Below, in pieces: positions 49,037-59,100 of a stretch of 64,000 bases of DNA. The notes under the pieces are model-generated. The model searched no databases, was not told the origin of the DNA, and was given only the letters and a program-made list of their open reading frames with translations. Source of the stretch: Bilabrum cf. latius (lineage: Eukaryota; Bigyra: Bicosoecida; Bigyra; Bicosoecida); NCBI GenBank assembly GCA_965178125.1, contig OZ237737.1, positions 124,001-188,000 on the forward strand. The letters run 5' to 3'. The translations under genes and the position numbers were made by a program. Position 1 is the first letter of the stretch. Every line of letters starts with the position of its first letter.

Positions 49037-50563
49037 TCACCACAGGAAGCTGTCGCGGTTGGCAATGTTGCTTCTGAACCGCGGGGGCCGCGGCAGCGTC
49101 ATGGAGGCGAAGCGAGCCCTCTTGCGCCGGGCCGCCTTGATCTTGGCGCGCTGCTCCTCCTCATCGCCCTCCCCGTCCAGCTCTCCGGGGCCTACAAACG
49201 GCGTGGGTGGCACCTGCGCGTGCCCGTCGGCCAGCGCCTTGGCTCTCCTGCGGTCCACCCACTCGGCGCCTGAGAATCCCATGGCCTCGTGCAAGCGGGC
49301 CGCCAGGGCGTCCGGCGCCTCCCGCGCCAGCACCGCGCCACCCAGGGTGGGCACGGCCACCAGCCGCTTGGCGTCCTCGGGTGCCAGCCCCTCCTTGGCC
49401 TCTGGCAGCTCGGGCGCCCCCTCCGAGGGCCCCTGTCCGTCGTTCTGCAGGAGCCCCCTGGCGAGGATCTCGTCTCTCGAGAGCCACTGGTAGTCGGAGA
49501 ACAACTCGCGGTCCAGCCGCATGCGCCCGTCCAGCGCCTCTGCCCTGAAGAAGAGCCTCTTCTCCCCCAGGCACTGCCTCTCGGCCTTGTCTTCCTCGCC
49601 GTACTCGTGCAGCCACACAGAGAGCGGGAACTCCCCCATGACCCAGGCGTCCAGGCCGTCACCCACGGCAGACACCACGGCCCGCTGCGCCGCGCTCCGC
49701 AGGCTCTCCTCCTCCCCCCCTCGCGCGGCCCAGGGCAGGGTCCACCTCCCCGATGCCTTCTCCCGCACCACCAGCACCAGCCTCTGGTCGTACCTCCTGT
49801 CCAGGGTCCTCGTGTCTCCGAGCTTGTCCGCCTCCGACTGCCGGCCCCCCCACAACGTGTGGTCCGTCTCGAAGTCCTCGGAGCCCGGCGGGGGCATCAG
49901 GGGGTCCAGCGGGGTGAAATCCCCGGCGGGGGCGTGAGCTAGGGAGGCGGCCGCGAGCGAGTCTGCCTCCTCGTCCCCCGTCGCCGCCGCCGCGCCCGCC
50001 TCGCCGCCGGCTGGGGCCGCTTCGTCCCCGGCACCCACGGGGGCCGCGGTCCCCTGCTGCGCCTTGGCCTGCTTCTTCTTGCTCTTCTTGCCCCCGCCCT
50101 GCCGACCGGCGCTCGAGTTTGCGAAGGCCTCGTCCATGGACAGCCCCTGCAGGAGTGCCTGGGCCTCTGGAGGCAGCGGTGCGGTGGACTTTGCCTGCAG
50201 CGACTGCTGGTACTCCAAAAATTCTCGCTCCCAGTCCTCGACATCCGGGAGCATGATCGGCCCTCGCTCCACAAGCCTGCGAGGGGGCCAGCGAAGAGAG
50301 CCGAGCAGGATGGCAGTGTCGCAAGATACGGCTCAACGTTGCTATACATCGTTAGTGAAACCAACACGGCAAACATCTCACGTGTAGACAACCAAAGGGG
50401 GCTTGTTTGGGAATGCCTCGGCCTGTTCATGGAACCGTTCCAGCCTGGACGCGAACCCAGTGCTCTCCGAGTGCCGTCGAGCCAACCGAACCGCCCTTCG
50501 GGCCAGCCGCGGGTCGTTGTATCCGTCGAAAGGCTTGTTTTTTCTTAGAAACGGGCCATCCAT
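49037..50563 (-). CDS. MRPL46: Mitochondrial ribosomal protein mL46 (Nudix-like)
   Basis: Exons 50563-50382 and 50276-49037. The 105-nt intron is GTGAGA to CTCGCAG, phase 2. Exon 1 is basic (KRNMDGPFLRKNKPFDG start region, Arg-rich helix) and ends PPLVVYT; exon 2 continues LVERGPIMLPDVEDWEREFLEYQ. The core RTLDRRYDQRLVLVVREKASG and RWTLPWAARGGEEESLRSAAQRA matches the L46 Nudix-like fold, which lacks catalytic Nudix residues. A Lys-rich, Ala/Gly-rich insertion of about 90 residues precedes it. Total is 473 residues; human L46 is about 280. Stop is TGA, and this is one of the few genes here without any UAG. It implies a mitochondrial genome and translation system. Confidence 0.85.
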
Positions 50564-51014
50564 GTTGCGCTTGAAACCTGCGACGATTATGCATGGCCAT
50601 TGATGCTCGTTGGCTGCTTGCGCCGCACGCTCCGGAGAGCACCAGCTGGTGTGACACCAACGGAATTGCGGGTGCAATTTGGGCCTCAGTGCAATTGCGA
50701 AACTACGTAATATCCTTACTTCGGTTTTGCTTCTTGGCTTGGTGAAAAGACAGGGGCTTATCTCGCGCACCGCCGCCCTTCTTGGTGCGCCGGGAGTCCC
50801 CAACTCGTGCTGCGGGCCACAGGAGGTGCTACGCGCTGCATCCCTTACTAACTAGTCCTGACAAAGACGAAACTATGGATAATCGTCCGCGGGCACCCTT
50901 GGAGCAAAACCTAGCGGCCATTTTTTCAATGTGAGCGAGAACTATATGATTTCACCAAGACGATTAAAATAATGTACTTCATATGGTTATTATAATTAAA
51001 GGCCTACATTACGT
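50564..51014. other. Intergenic region before the tRNA
   Basis: Apart from the frame upstream of mL46 exon 1, nothing coding is seen. The segment 50935-51010 is AT-rich and may be the 5' flank used by Pol III. Confidence 0.6.
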
Positions 51015-51086
51015 TCCGTAATGGTGTAATGGTTAGCATATCTGGCTCTCACTCAGGTAATCCGGGTTCAATTCCCGGTTACGGAA
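51015..51086 (+). tRNA. tRNA-Glu (anticodon CUC)
   Basis: A 72-nt cloverleaf. The 7-bp acceptor stem pairs 51015-51021 with 51079-51085, with discriminator A at 51086. The D arm is 51024-51039. The anticodon stem is 51041-51045/51053-51057 with loop CTCTCAC, giving anticodon CTC at 51048-51050. The T arm is 51062-51078 with loop TTCAATT. Internal A box (TGGTGTAATGG) and B box (GGTTCAATTCC) are present. A run of seven T at 51088-51094 is the Pol III terminator. No intron. It reads GAG, not UAG; the suppressor would need CUA. Confidence 0.95.
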
Positions 51087-51490
51087 ATTTTTTTCCCATG
51101 GTGCAGCATTAATTTTGCCCCGTGCATTGGACAACAGCACTGCGGCACTGATAGCATCATATCACATCACGATGCCTTCTCGAGTTGGCCCGGAGGGAAC
51201 AAATGACCACTGTGCGACCGCCAACCCTGCCACCTGAAACACGAAACCGATGATGCCAGTTGACTGAGTCGAGTGGGGAGTGCGGCGGCGCTCTGGCGGT
51301 GTCGCAAGAAGCGCAAGGACACGCAGGTATCAGTCTTCTTGCCGCAAACGGTGCAGCTACCCTACAGAAGTCAAACGCAGCCGGCAGGCCCGCCAAGGCC
51401 AGGAACGGCTCATGAATGTCAGTGGCAAATTCGCCAGAAGTGCAAGACGATCGAAATGTCCACATTCAGAATTGCACCCACAGATCCCGA
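51087..51490. other. Intergenic, no gene seen
   Basis: After the Pol III T-run, this holds the 3' flank of the PP2A B'' gene. Short open frames on both strands have no motif support. Confidence 0.6.
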
Positions 51491-54361
51491 TCAGCCGTTC
51501 ATGTTTAGCTGCTGCACTGCCAGAGGAGACGTGGGCGACCCCTCCGGAGACCGACCCGCCCCAGCACCCGCCCCCGCCCTCTCCGGGGAAGGCCTCTCGG
51601 GGCTCAGCCCGGCCGCCTCATCCGCGGCCGACAGCCCGCCCCCCTGCTAGATCAGCTCGTCGTCCAGCTGCGGGCCGCCGCCGCCCCCCTGTGCCCCGCC
51701 GTTGCCGCCGCCGCCGCCCCCCTGCTCCTCCTCGTCCGCCAGCCGCATGTACTCGACCGAGGCGAACCGGTCCCACTGGGAGGTCCCCTTGGAGTTGAGC
51801 TCCTGCTTGACCACCATGGGGTCCCTCCCCTCGAAGGCCTGCAGCTTGCTCAGGTTGAAGAGCGCGGAGAAAAACACCCCGGTGAGCTTCACGCGGGAGG
51901 GGTGCAGGAAATCGCCCAGCCGGAACACCCCGGGGCGGGACGGCGCCAGCAGGTCGGTCATCTGGGTCACCACATCGGATAGCTTGATGGGCTCCATGCC
52001 CAGCTCCTGCATGAGGGCCGTCTGTTCCCTGTAGAAGTGGTTCATCTCCGTGCGCGTGATCCTCCCGTCTCCGTCCAGGTCGATGACCCTGAACCAGTAC
52101 CTCAGGGCCACCTCGCTCGTCTTGTCCTCCTCAGAGAGCAAGAAGCACACGAAGTCCTCGTAGCACATGTGGCCCGGTGTCAGGCTCACGCTAGGCCGCC
52201 CGGCGCCCTCGAACACGCGGTCCAGCACCGAGTGCGTCAGGTTCTGCATCTTGGAGAGGTCCTCCCGGGACAGCAAGAAGTCGTGGTCCGCGTCCAGCTC
52301 CCAGAACTTGCAGTAGAGCACGTAAAAGTGTTCGTAGGAGAAATAGTCCGTCACCACGTTGATGTCCTCCTCCATGTCGACGGTGTGGAAGGCTCGGGTG
52401 AGGGGGGGCGAGGAGGCGCGCATCTGACGGGGGGAGAGCACCTGGGTCGCGTTGGGGTCAAGGTGGTAAAACACGCGGGCCACCACTGTCCTCGCGTACT
52501 TTTCCTGGAACTCGGGAGTGCTCTCCAAGAAAGCGAGGCCGGGGTGGAAGGCCAGCAGCTCCTCGAGGTAAGGCATGAAATCAACGGGCTCCACGCCCCT
52601 GAGCCCGGCCCTGGGCCCCTTGGCCAGCGGCTCCATCTTGCTCAGCAGCCTAAAGAACCGGTCGCACTCGTCCCATGGCTCCGTCTCCTCCCTCCAGTAC
52701 TCCAGAAAGGCGGACAGGCGCACCACGCCCTTGGTCTGGTCGTCATACCCACGGTGCGCCAGCTGCGCCGCCTCCTCCTCCTGCTCCCCCACGGGCACGT
52801 GGGGCGCCTTGCACCACTTGGGGGACTCGTCAGGCAGCCTCGCCTTGGGGGCGGGGCCCTGGTCGCTGTCGTCGAAGCCGCCGGGCACGGTGGGCGCGGG
52901 CTCCTGCTTCCCCTGTTCCCTGGCCGCCTGCCTGGCAGCAGCGTCTCTCGCCAGCGCCTTCCTTCTCTCCGCCTGTGCCCTGACCCTGCGGAACAGCGGC
53001 GCTGCGAAGAACGACGGGAAGCCGCACAGTGTCTTGGCGACCGCAGCAAACTGCTCCACCGGCAGCCCCTTGCGCAGGTCGCCTTTGGCCACCTGCACCC
53101 CGCACACCTCCGCCTCCTCCGCGTCGCCCCTGCGCACCTGCTGCTCGAAGATCACGCCCCCGCTCGCCGCCGCTTTGGCCAGGTCGGGGTCACCCCCCAG
53201 CGCGCCCTCGAGCGCCTTGCAGGCCTCCGAGTGGTGGTGCCTCCACACCTCCAGCACCGTGGGCAGCTTGCTCTCCAGCCTGTCGCCAGTGGGCCCCTTG
53301 CCTCGCCCCGGGATGGGCAGGCCGGGGCCCAGCAAGGGGGGCAGGACGCGCGCGCCCCGCCCCAGCATGCCGCCGCTATCGCCCTGCTCTGCCGCTGCCG
53401 ACGATGAGGAAGCAGAAGACCCCGACTGCTTCTTCGCTGGGGTGTCGCCTCCTCGAAAGCTGCTGGGAAGCAGGCTTGGCTGCGCCGCGGCAGGGGCAGG
53501 CGAACCGGCCGACTGAGACGACCCAGCCGCCGCCCCGCTTCCACCCCCACCTTGCTGCTGCTGAGGCTCCTTGCCCAAGGGGGAAGCCCCCGGGCCCGAG
53601 CCCGACCTCCGGCGACTGGGTGTGCCTGCCTGCTGGCCCGGAGAGGACTCTCTCCTCCGGGAGAATGCACCAGCGATGCCGTCGTCCTGGGGCGAGCCAG
53701 CGTCTGCGAGGTCGGTGAAAGAGAGGGGTATCCGTGTGGGGCGGGGGAACATGGGTGGGTGGGATTATTTGGTGCAAGATTTAACGGAAGAGCGGATACA
53801 TCAGGAAAATGTAGGCCATTGGTCGATGGGGGCGCGATGCTTCGAGGAGCAACCGGCCCCTCGCCGTGCCGACAACGCATCATAGTCGGCGAGACCTGGC
53901 TTAGGACACCCGATCGCGCCGAGCTCACCGAATGTAAAGTGCATAGGGGACGACGGAGATGGTGGGGCGTCAAGTCCTCTGCCACCGGGGGCCCTCGATG
54001 GGCTCCGGGGCGGAGCAGCAATCCCAGCCGCATCGGACTAGGTCCGGCCGGACGCTGGGGAGGACGGAACGCTGGCGCCTCCCGGCATGGCCAGTGCCCG
54101 TCCAGATTTCACGTCGTGCAAAAGGCCGCGCACCAAATCTAACGTCTCCGGGCGGCCCATCCATCGAAGAAACAGCTCGTCGAGCTTTTGCCTGGCGATC
54201 GCCACCCGGTCGATTCTGGCAATTGCCCGGGGTGACGGTGCCGGGTCTCGCCATCCGCTTGCAGATGGAGACGCAGACATCATGCGCGAGGCGACATTCG
54301 TCGGCTGCTGCGGCGTCGTCGGCGCATCCACTTTGATCTGAAGCGAGTGCTTGGCAGCCAT
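51491..54361 (-). CDS. Protein phosphatase 2A regulatory subunit B'' (PPP2R3/TON2-like)
   Basis: Exons 54361-53929 and 53703-51491. The 225-nt intron (GTGAGC to CTCGCAG, phase 1) is a multiple of three. UAGs lie at 54038 and 51647, and the stop is TGA at 51491-51493. Exon 1 holds QKLDELFLRWMGRPE, a B''-type N-terminal helix. Exon 2 has Pro/Ser-rich linkers, a scaffold-binding helical region, then FLEYWREETEPWDECDRFF. EF-hand DADHDFLLSRED and EF-hand DLDGDGRITRTE follow within the long conserved B'' core (SYEHFYVLYCKFWELD, YEDFVCFLLSEED, ALRYWFRVIDLDG). A Gly-rich tail follows the UAG at 51647. Length is 881 residues. B'' subunits target PP2A in a calcium-dependent way; plant TON2 controls microtubule arrays. 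Confidence 0.88.
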
Positions 54362-54566
54362 GGCAACCTATCCGCGCTACTCGCAGCTGCACTTCAGTCA
54401 ATGGATTAACAATATTCCAGAATGAGCAAAGCCTTGCAATAAATACACAAAATGTCCCTGACCTAGCTGCTGTTCCGGCCGGCAAAGCAACTTTTTCAAC
54501 TGGCAGCACGGTCTGGTTTAATCGTAGGAGTTGCGTGTACAAACACCAAATCACACCGATTCGCCA

Positions 54567-56015
54567 TCAACCGTCTTCCTCCTCTTCCATTGATCGCATG
54601 ATTGCCATGGCAAGCTCTTCATCGTCCTCATCTTCCTCTTCATCGCCTCCCCCACTCCCAGCACCCGCACCCGCACCCACACCCGCACCCGCACCCGCAC
54701 CCGCACCCGCACCATCACCATCACCATCACCCCCCTTGGCCCCCCCATCCCCCCTGTCCTCCTCTTTGCTCGCAGCAAGAACCGCCTCCAGCTCGGCCGC
54801 CTCAACGGCCTCTAGCGCCTGCTAGATCGCCTGCTATATTCCCCCCTGGTTCGCCCCCCGCACCACCGCCACCCGCTTCCCGCCCCCGAACACCAGGGTG
54901 GTGGGGAAGGCACTCACGCCGTACCCCTGCACCAGCTGGGGGCTCGCGTCGCCATCCACCTTCACGAAGACCACCCCTGGTTGTTCCCTGGCCATCTGCA
55001 CCAGCACGGGTGCCAGCCTGCGGCAAGGGCCGCACCAGGACGTGCTGAAGGTTGCAACCACCACGCCGTCCCGACTACCAGACGCATCCAGCGCCGCCTG
55101 GATCTGTTGGGGGGTATTTATCTGAGAAATCGAACCTTGGGTAAAGATTCCACCCGCACCTGCTCCAGCGGCCGCAGGAGCCGCTGCCTGGGCCTGTGCC
55201 GGTGCCGCGCTGCCACCTCGGTGCGGTTGGGACCGTACGCCTCCCGCTGCGATCTACGCCGCAGTGCGCTGCACCTCGGTGCCCTGCCCGAAGTTGCGGA
55301 CCCGCCTCATTTCCTCCGCCCTCCTTGCTCGGTCCTCCGCCTCCTGCTGCGCCGCTCGCTCCCTGGCCCTCGTGCGAGCAGCCGTCTCGTCGGCCTGTTT
55401 GGCCGCCATGGCCCTGGCGTCTGCCTGCTGCTGCTCCAGCTGCTTCGCGGCCGCTTCCTTCTCCCTGGCGACGCGCTCTCGCTCCGCTTCATCTTCCTTG
55501 GCGCGGGAATCGACGGCGGCCCTGGCGCTTTCCTCGAAGCGGCGCCGGGCAGCCTCGGCCTCGTCGCGTGCGCGGCTCGCGGCAGCGCGGGCTAGATCCA
55601 CGCCTGCTTGCCAGTGCTCCTCCACCGCCTAAAATTTGACGTCAGCATCGAGAACTTTCTTCGTCATTTTCTCTCCGTACACTCGCTTGTCCGGGTCCGT
55701 TTCCTTCGCTCGACGAAGGTATCCATCCATCTCGCCGCGCAAGGACGCAACCTCTTGATCCATGCGAGCCACGTTTGCCTCCAACGCATCCGCATTCTGG
55801 GACGCGCTCTCAATTGCTGCCACGGCGGCGGCCAAGCTATCGATCGCGGATTCCCCGCCGCGGCTAGCTCCGCCTGAAGCAGGTGCCGCCGTCCCATCGT
55901 CAACTGCCGCGCTCCTAGAACTTCCAGGCCCAGAATCGCTGTGCCCATCCAGAATCTACTGTAAATCGTGCTCTAGTTTGTCGATCCGAGCCTCAAACTT
56001 CTTAAATTTTGACAT
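54567..56015 (-). CDS. Coiled-coil, thioredoxin and UIM domain protein
   Basis: ATG at 56015 and TGA at 54567-54569, 482 residues, with UAGs at codons 20, 129, 254, 394 and 398. Residues 1-125 are predicted coiled coil with a Gly/Ser linker. Residues 130-250 are a long Glu/Arg/Ala charged helix. Residues about 300-390 are a thioredoxin fold with WCGPC (redox-active pair) and FPTTLVF (cis-Pro). The last two UAGs give I-UAG-QAI-UAG-QAL, an amphipathic helix at the end of the thioredoxin domain. A Gly/Ala run from a GGTGCG repeat follows. The C-terminus EELAMAIMRSMEEE fits the ubiquitin-interacting motif (A...S with flanking acids). The combination suggests a redox factor linked to ubiquitin pathways. 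It is divergent from the next gene across 130 bp. Confidence 0.75.
54655..54714. repeat. GGTGCG/CGCACC hexamer run
   Basis: About nine imperfect hexamer copies, encoding Gly-Ala on the minus strand between the thioredoxin domain and the C-terminal UIM. It keeps frame. Confidence 0.8.
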
Positions 56016-56145
56016 GGCGCAGCTGCAGGTACCGAGAATGATTTGGCCCGACGTGTCGCGGTAAGGTGCTAAATGAATATATAAGAGTTTTCGCAGACGT
56101 TGCAGCACGCGGTCACTCAGCCTCTGGTCAGGATCACCTGGGACA

Positions 56146-59100
56146 ATGGCAATCGCAGACATTGATGAAACGCTATAGTAGCTATCAGACTTTGCGGCCT
56201 CGCTGAAATTCGATGATAATGATGGCCAAGAGACGCGTGTTTCACCTGGTGCTGCTGCTGAGGCTTCAGATGCAACTGCAGGAAGAAACGAACCCAGAAG
56301 TGATACAGTAGGGAATACTTCCAATCAAACAAAAAGATTTGCTCAGGACAAGCCCTCGTGGCTGACGTCGCCAGCTTCTAGTCGCCGCACGGCTACTATA
56401 CTGGCTGAGTTGCAGGGGGCGTCAAAATCTGATGAATCAGCCCTCTCAGCTTCAGCTGCTGGTAAAACTTTGGATGAAGTTCTCTGTTATGAGCCCGCCG
56501 AGTTGAGGATATTGTCGCCGCAGTTGCGACGTGGTGTAGCTGCTCATAATAGGGTACCTATCGACCCGCAGGGGATGTCAGTGTCGATGTACCCGGGAGA
56601 AATACCCAGCGGGGTACTTGGTAGTGTGGGCACCCCATCAAACCGAATATCTAGACTAGAGTAGACGTCCCGCCGCCCCATCCATGCAGCGGGCCCCACC
56701 AGCACGCGGGGCTCTCACAGCCGTCCCCGCCGCGCCTCGTGGACCGCGGGCCGGGCCAGCCATGCAGCCCCCTACTAGCAGTTGCACAGTTTAGGGCCCC
56801 CTGGATTAGCACTGCTGACACCCCGGCCGGGACAGGGGCAGGGGCAGGGGCAGGGGCAGGAATGGGAGGAGGATGCAGAACTGCACCAATGGGGAGCCTC
56901 CAGCAAGACTGCTCGCCATTCGACACCCCCCCCCGGTGCTTCAAGGGCCCCGGGAAGGCGAGTCGCCAGGCGCAGCTCCAGCAAGACTCGAAAGAATTCC
57001 TCTAGGGGCAGAACTGTCTCCACTGCCGCCGTACATCATGAGGGATATTCCCAATCGGGACGGCGGCAGCTGATGCGGGCCAGCCGCAGCGCCCCTTCGT
57101 CGCCGCCTCGTCTGCGCCCCGGCGTGCACTCGTCACACGGACCCGACGAGCAGGCAGGAATCCCCATGAGCAGCGTGTTGGCCGTGGAGAAGCTGCTCGC
57201 CGCGCTGGCCTCGCCTCAGAAACAAGAGGGCCAGATCGACTAGCAGCAGCGTGCGCGTGGACACGGGCAGGAGCATGGGCAGGGGCAGATTCAACCGCAA
57301 ACGGTTGGGGAAGGGGCCTCTGCTGCGATGGAAGAAAGCGGAAAGGGACAGGCAACAGTGATTAGTCTGGGCACAGAGGCTCGTACTTCTGCAGTCACCA
57401 GCAAAGTGCAGCATCAGTCGCGGGGGCACCGGGATCCAGTGCACTAGGCTGGCAATGGCACTGGTGCAGGGACTCGAGGTGGCACGAGCCGGAGCCGCAG
57501 GCTTTCCTTCGATGCGCTTGTGGCCCGTGTGGCCGATAGGGGCGCGCTGAGGGGCGGGAAACTTCGAAGTGGTCGTCGTGTCCCGTTGAAATCTAGTGCG
57601 CCGCCACCAGCACTAACCTCAGCCCCTGCCCCTGCCCCTGCCCCTGCCCCTGCCCCTGCCCCTGCCGCTGCTGCACCAAGAAGCTCCGGCGGCAAGACGC
57701 TCCGAGCGAGAGGAGGCCGGCTCATGCTCCCGAGCACGACCGCATTGGCAGACAGCCAAGCGTCTGCAGCACCAGCATCGAACAGCAGCCCAGGGGCAGG
57801 CAGGAGTTCATCGATGCCCCCAAGGCCGCAGTCCAAAGACATAGAGGCACGCGCGGTGCAACGGGCAGAGGAACAGCGGGACAATCACGGCAAACCCACG
57901 CTCCACCTGAATACACAGAAAATTCAGCGAGACACCGCCGCTGCCTCGGACGCAGACGACAAACACACAGCGAGCCCCACCCCCTAGCCCTAGTCTCACG
58001 AAGACGGGGCCATGCAACAGCAAGGCACTCCGGCCCCCGACAGCCTGGCCCTGCTGGCAGCGGGAGACAGCAGCGGGCTGGCGGCTGCCCTGCTGCAGGC
58101 CGCTAGGCAACGGGACGATGCCATGCGGGAGGTGATCCAGCTCAGGACGGACGCGCAGCTGGCCAACGAGGCGCTGGCATCCGCTCGGGCGGACGCAGAG
58201 GCGGCGACTGCGAGCAGAGAGGAGACCATGCAGCAGATCGAGCGGATGAAGCGGGCGGAGGAGGGCAGAGCAAAGCAGCTGCAAGGCGTCACGGAGCGGG
58301 CGTCAAAGCTGAAGGAGGAGAGAGATGCCCTGCAGTCGCAAATGGCGCAGCTGCGATCGCAGCTGGACCAGGCCAGCGAGCGGCACCAGAAAGAGGTGAA
58401 AGAGCTCGAGGGCGAAGTGGAGCGGGAGCGATCGGGCGCAACTGAGGCCAAGCAGAGGGTGCAGCAGCTCGAGGCACAGGCCAGGGAACAAGTTGCGGAT
58501 CTGCAGGCAGAGCTGAGGAGCGCACGGGCAGAGGCAGGCGCGTCCCGAGCGGTGCTGGAGAGCGAGAAGGCGTGCAGGCGGGAGGCAGAGGCCAGGGCAG
58601 AGGCGCTCGCCAGGCAGCTGGGCGCGGCGCGGTGGATGGGTGAAGAAGCAGAGCGGCGGGGCACTGGGCTAGTCAGACGCCGTGACGAGTCTGGCGAGGC
58701 GCGTGATGTAATGGGCGCTGCGGGTGCACCAATTGTAAGTTCCTAGACTTCGCTGGCCTCCTCTGGCCAGGCAAAGGGCACTAGCCGGGCGACCAACGTG
58801 GCTGCCGGCCTTCTTGCCGGCAGTGTTGCTGTTTCTCCGGCCAAGCACGCCTCCCAGCAAGGCAGCAAACCTGCTGCAGTGGCCCCACTGCGCGATTCGG
58901 ACGCCGGACAGCCCAAGATGCAGACAGAGAAAATCCAACCCAGCCCAAGTAGGCAGCCATCAGATGACTCAAAGAAGCAGACACAGCCTCTTTTGGATGC
59001 TGTGAAAGGACGGATGAGTGCCAAATCGGCCTAGTCGTGGTCACGAGAAGGCGCACAGTCCACCGACACCGACACCGCCGTGAGCCAGGCAGACCAAGCG

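Noticed and set aside
51015-51086. Suppressor tRNA for UAG
   Set aside because: The anticodon is CUC (Glu, reads GAG), not CUA; the fold leaves no ambiguity about the loop.
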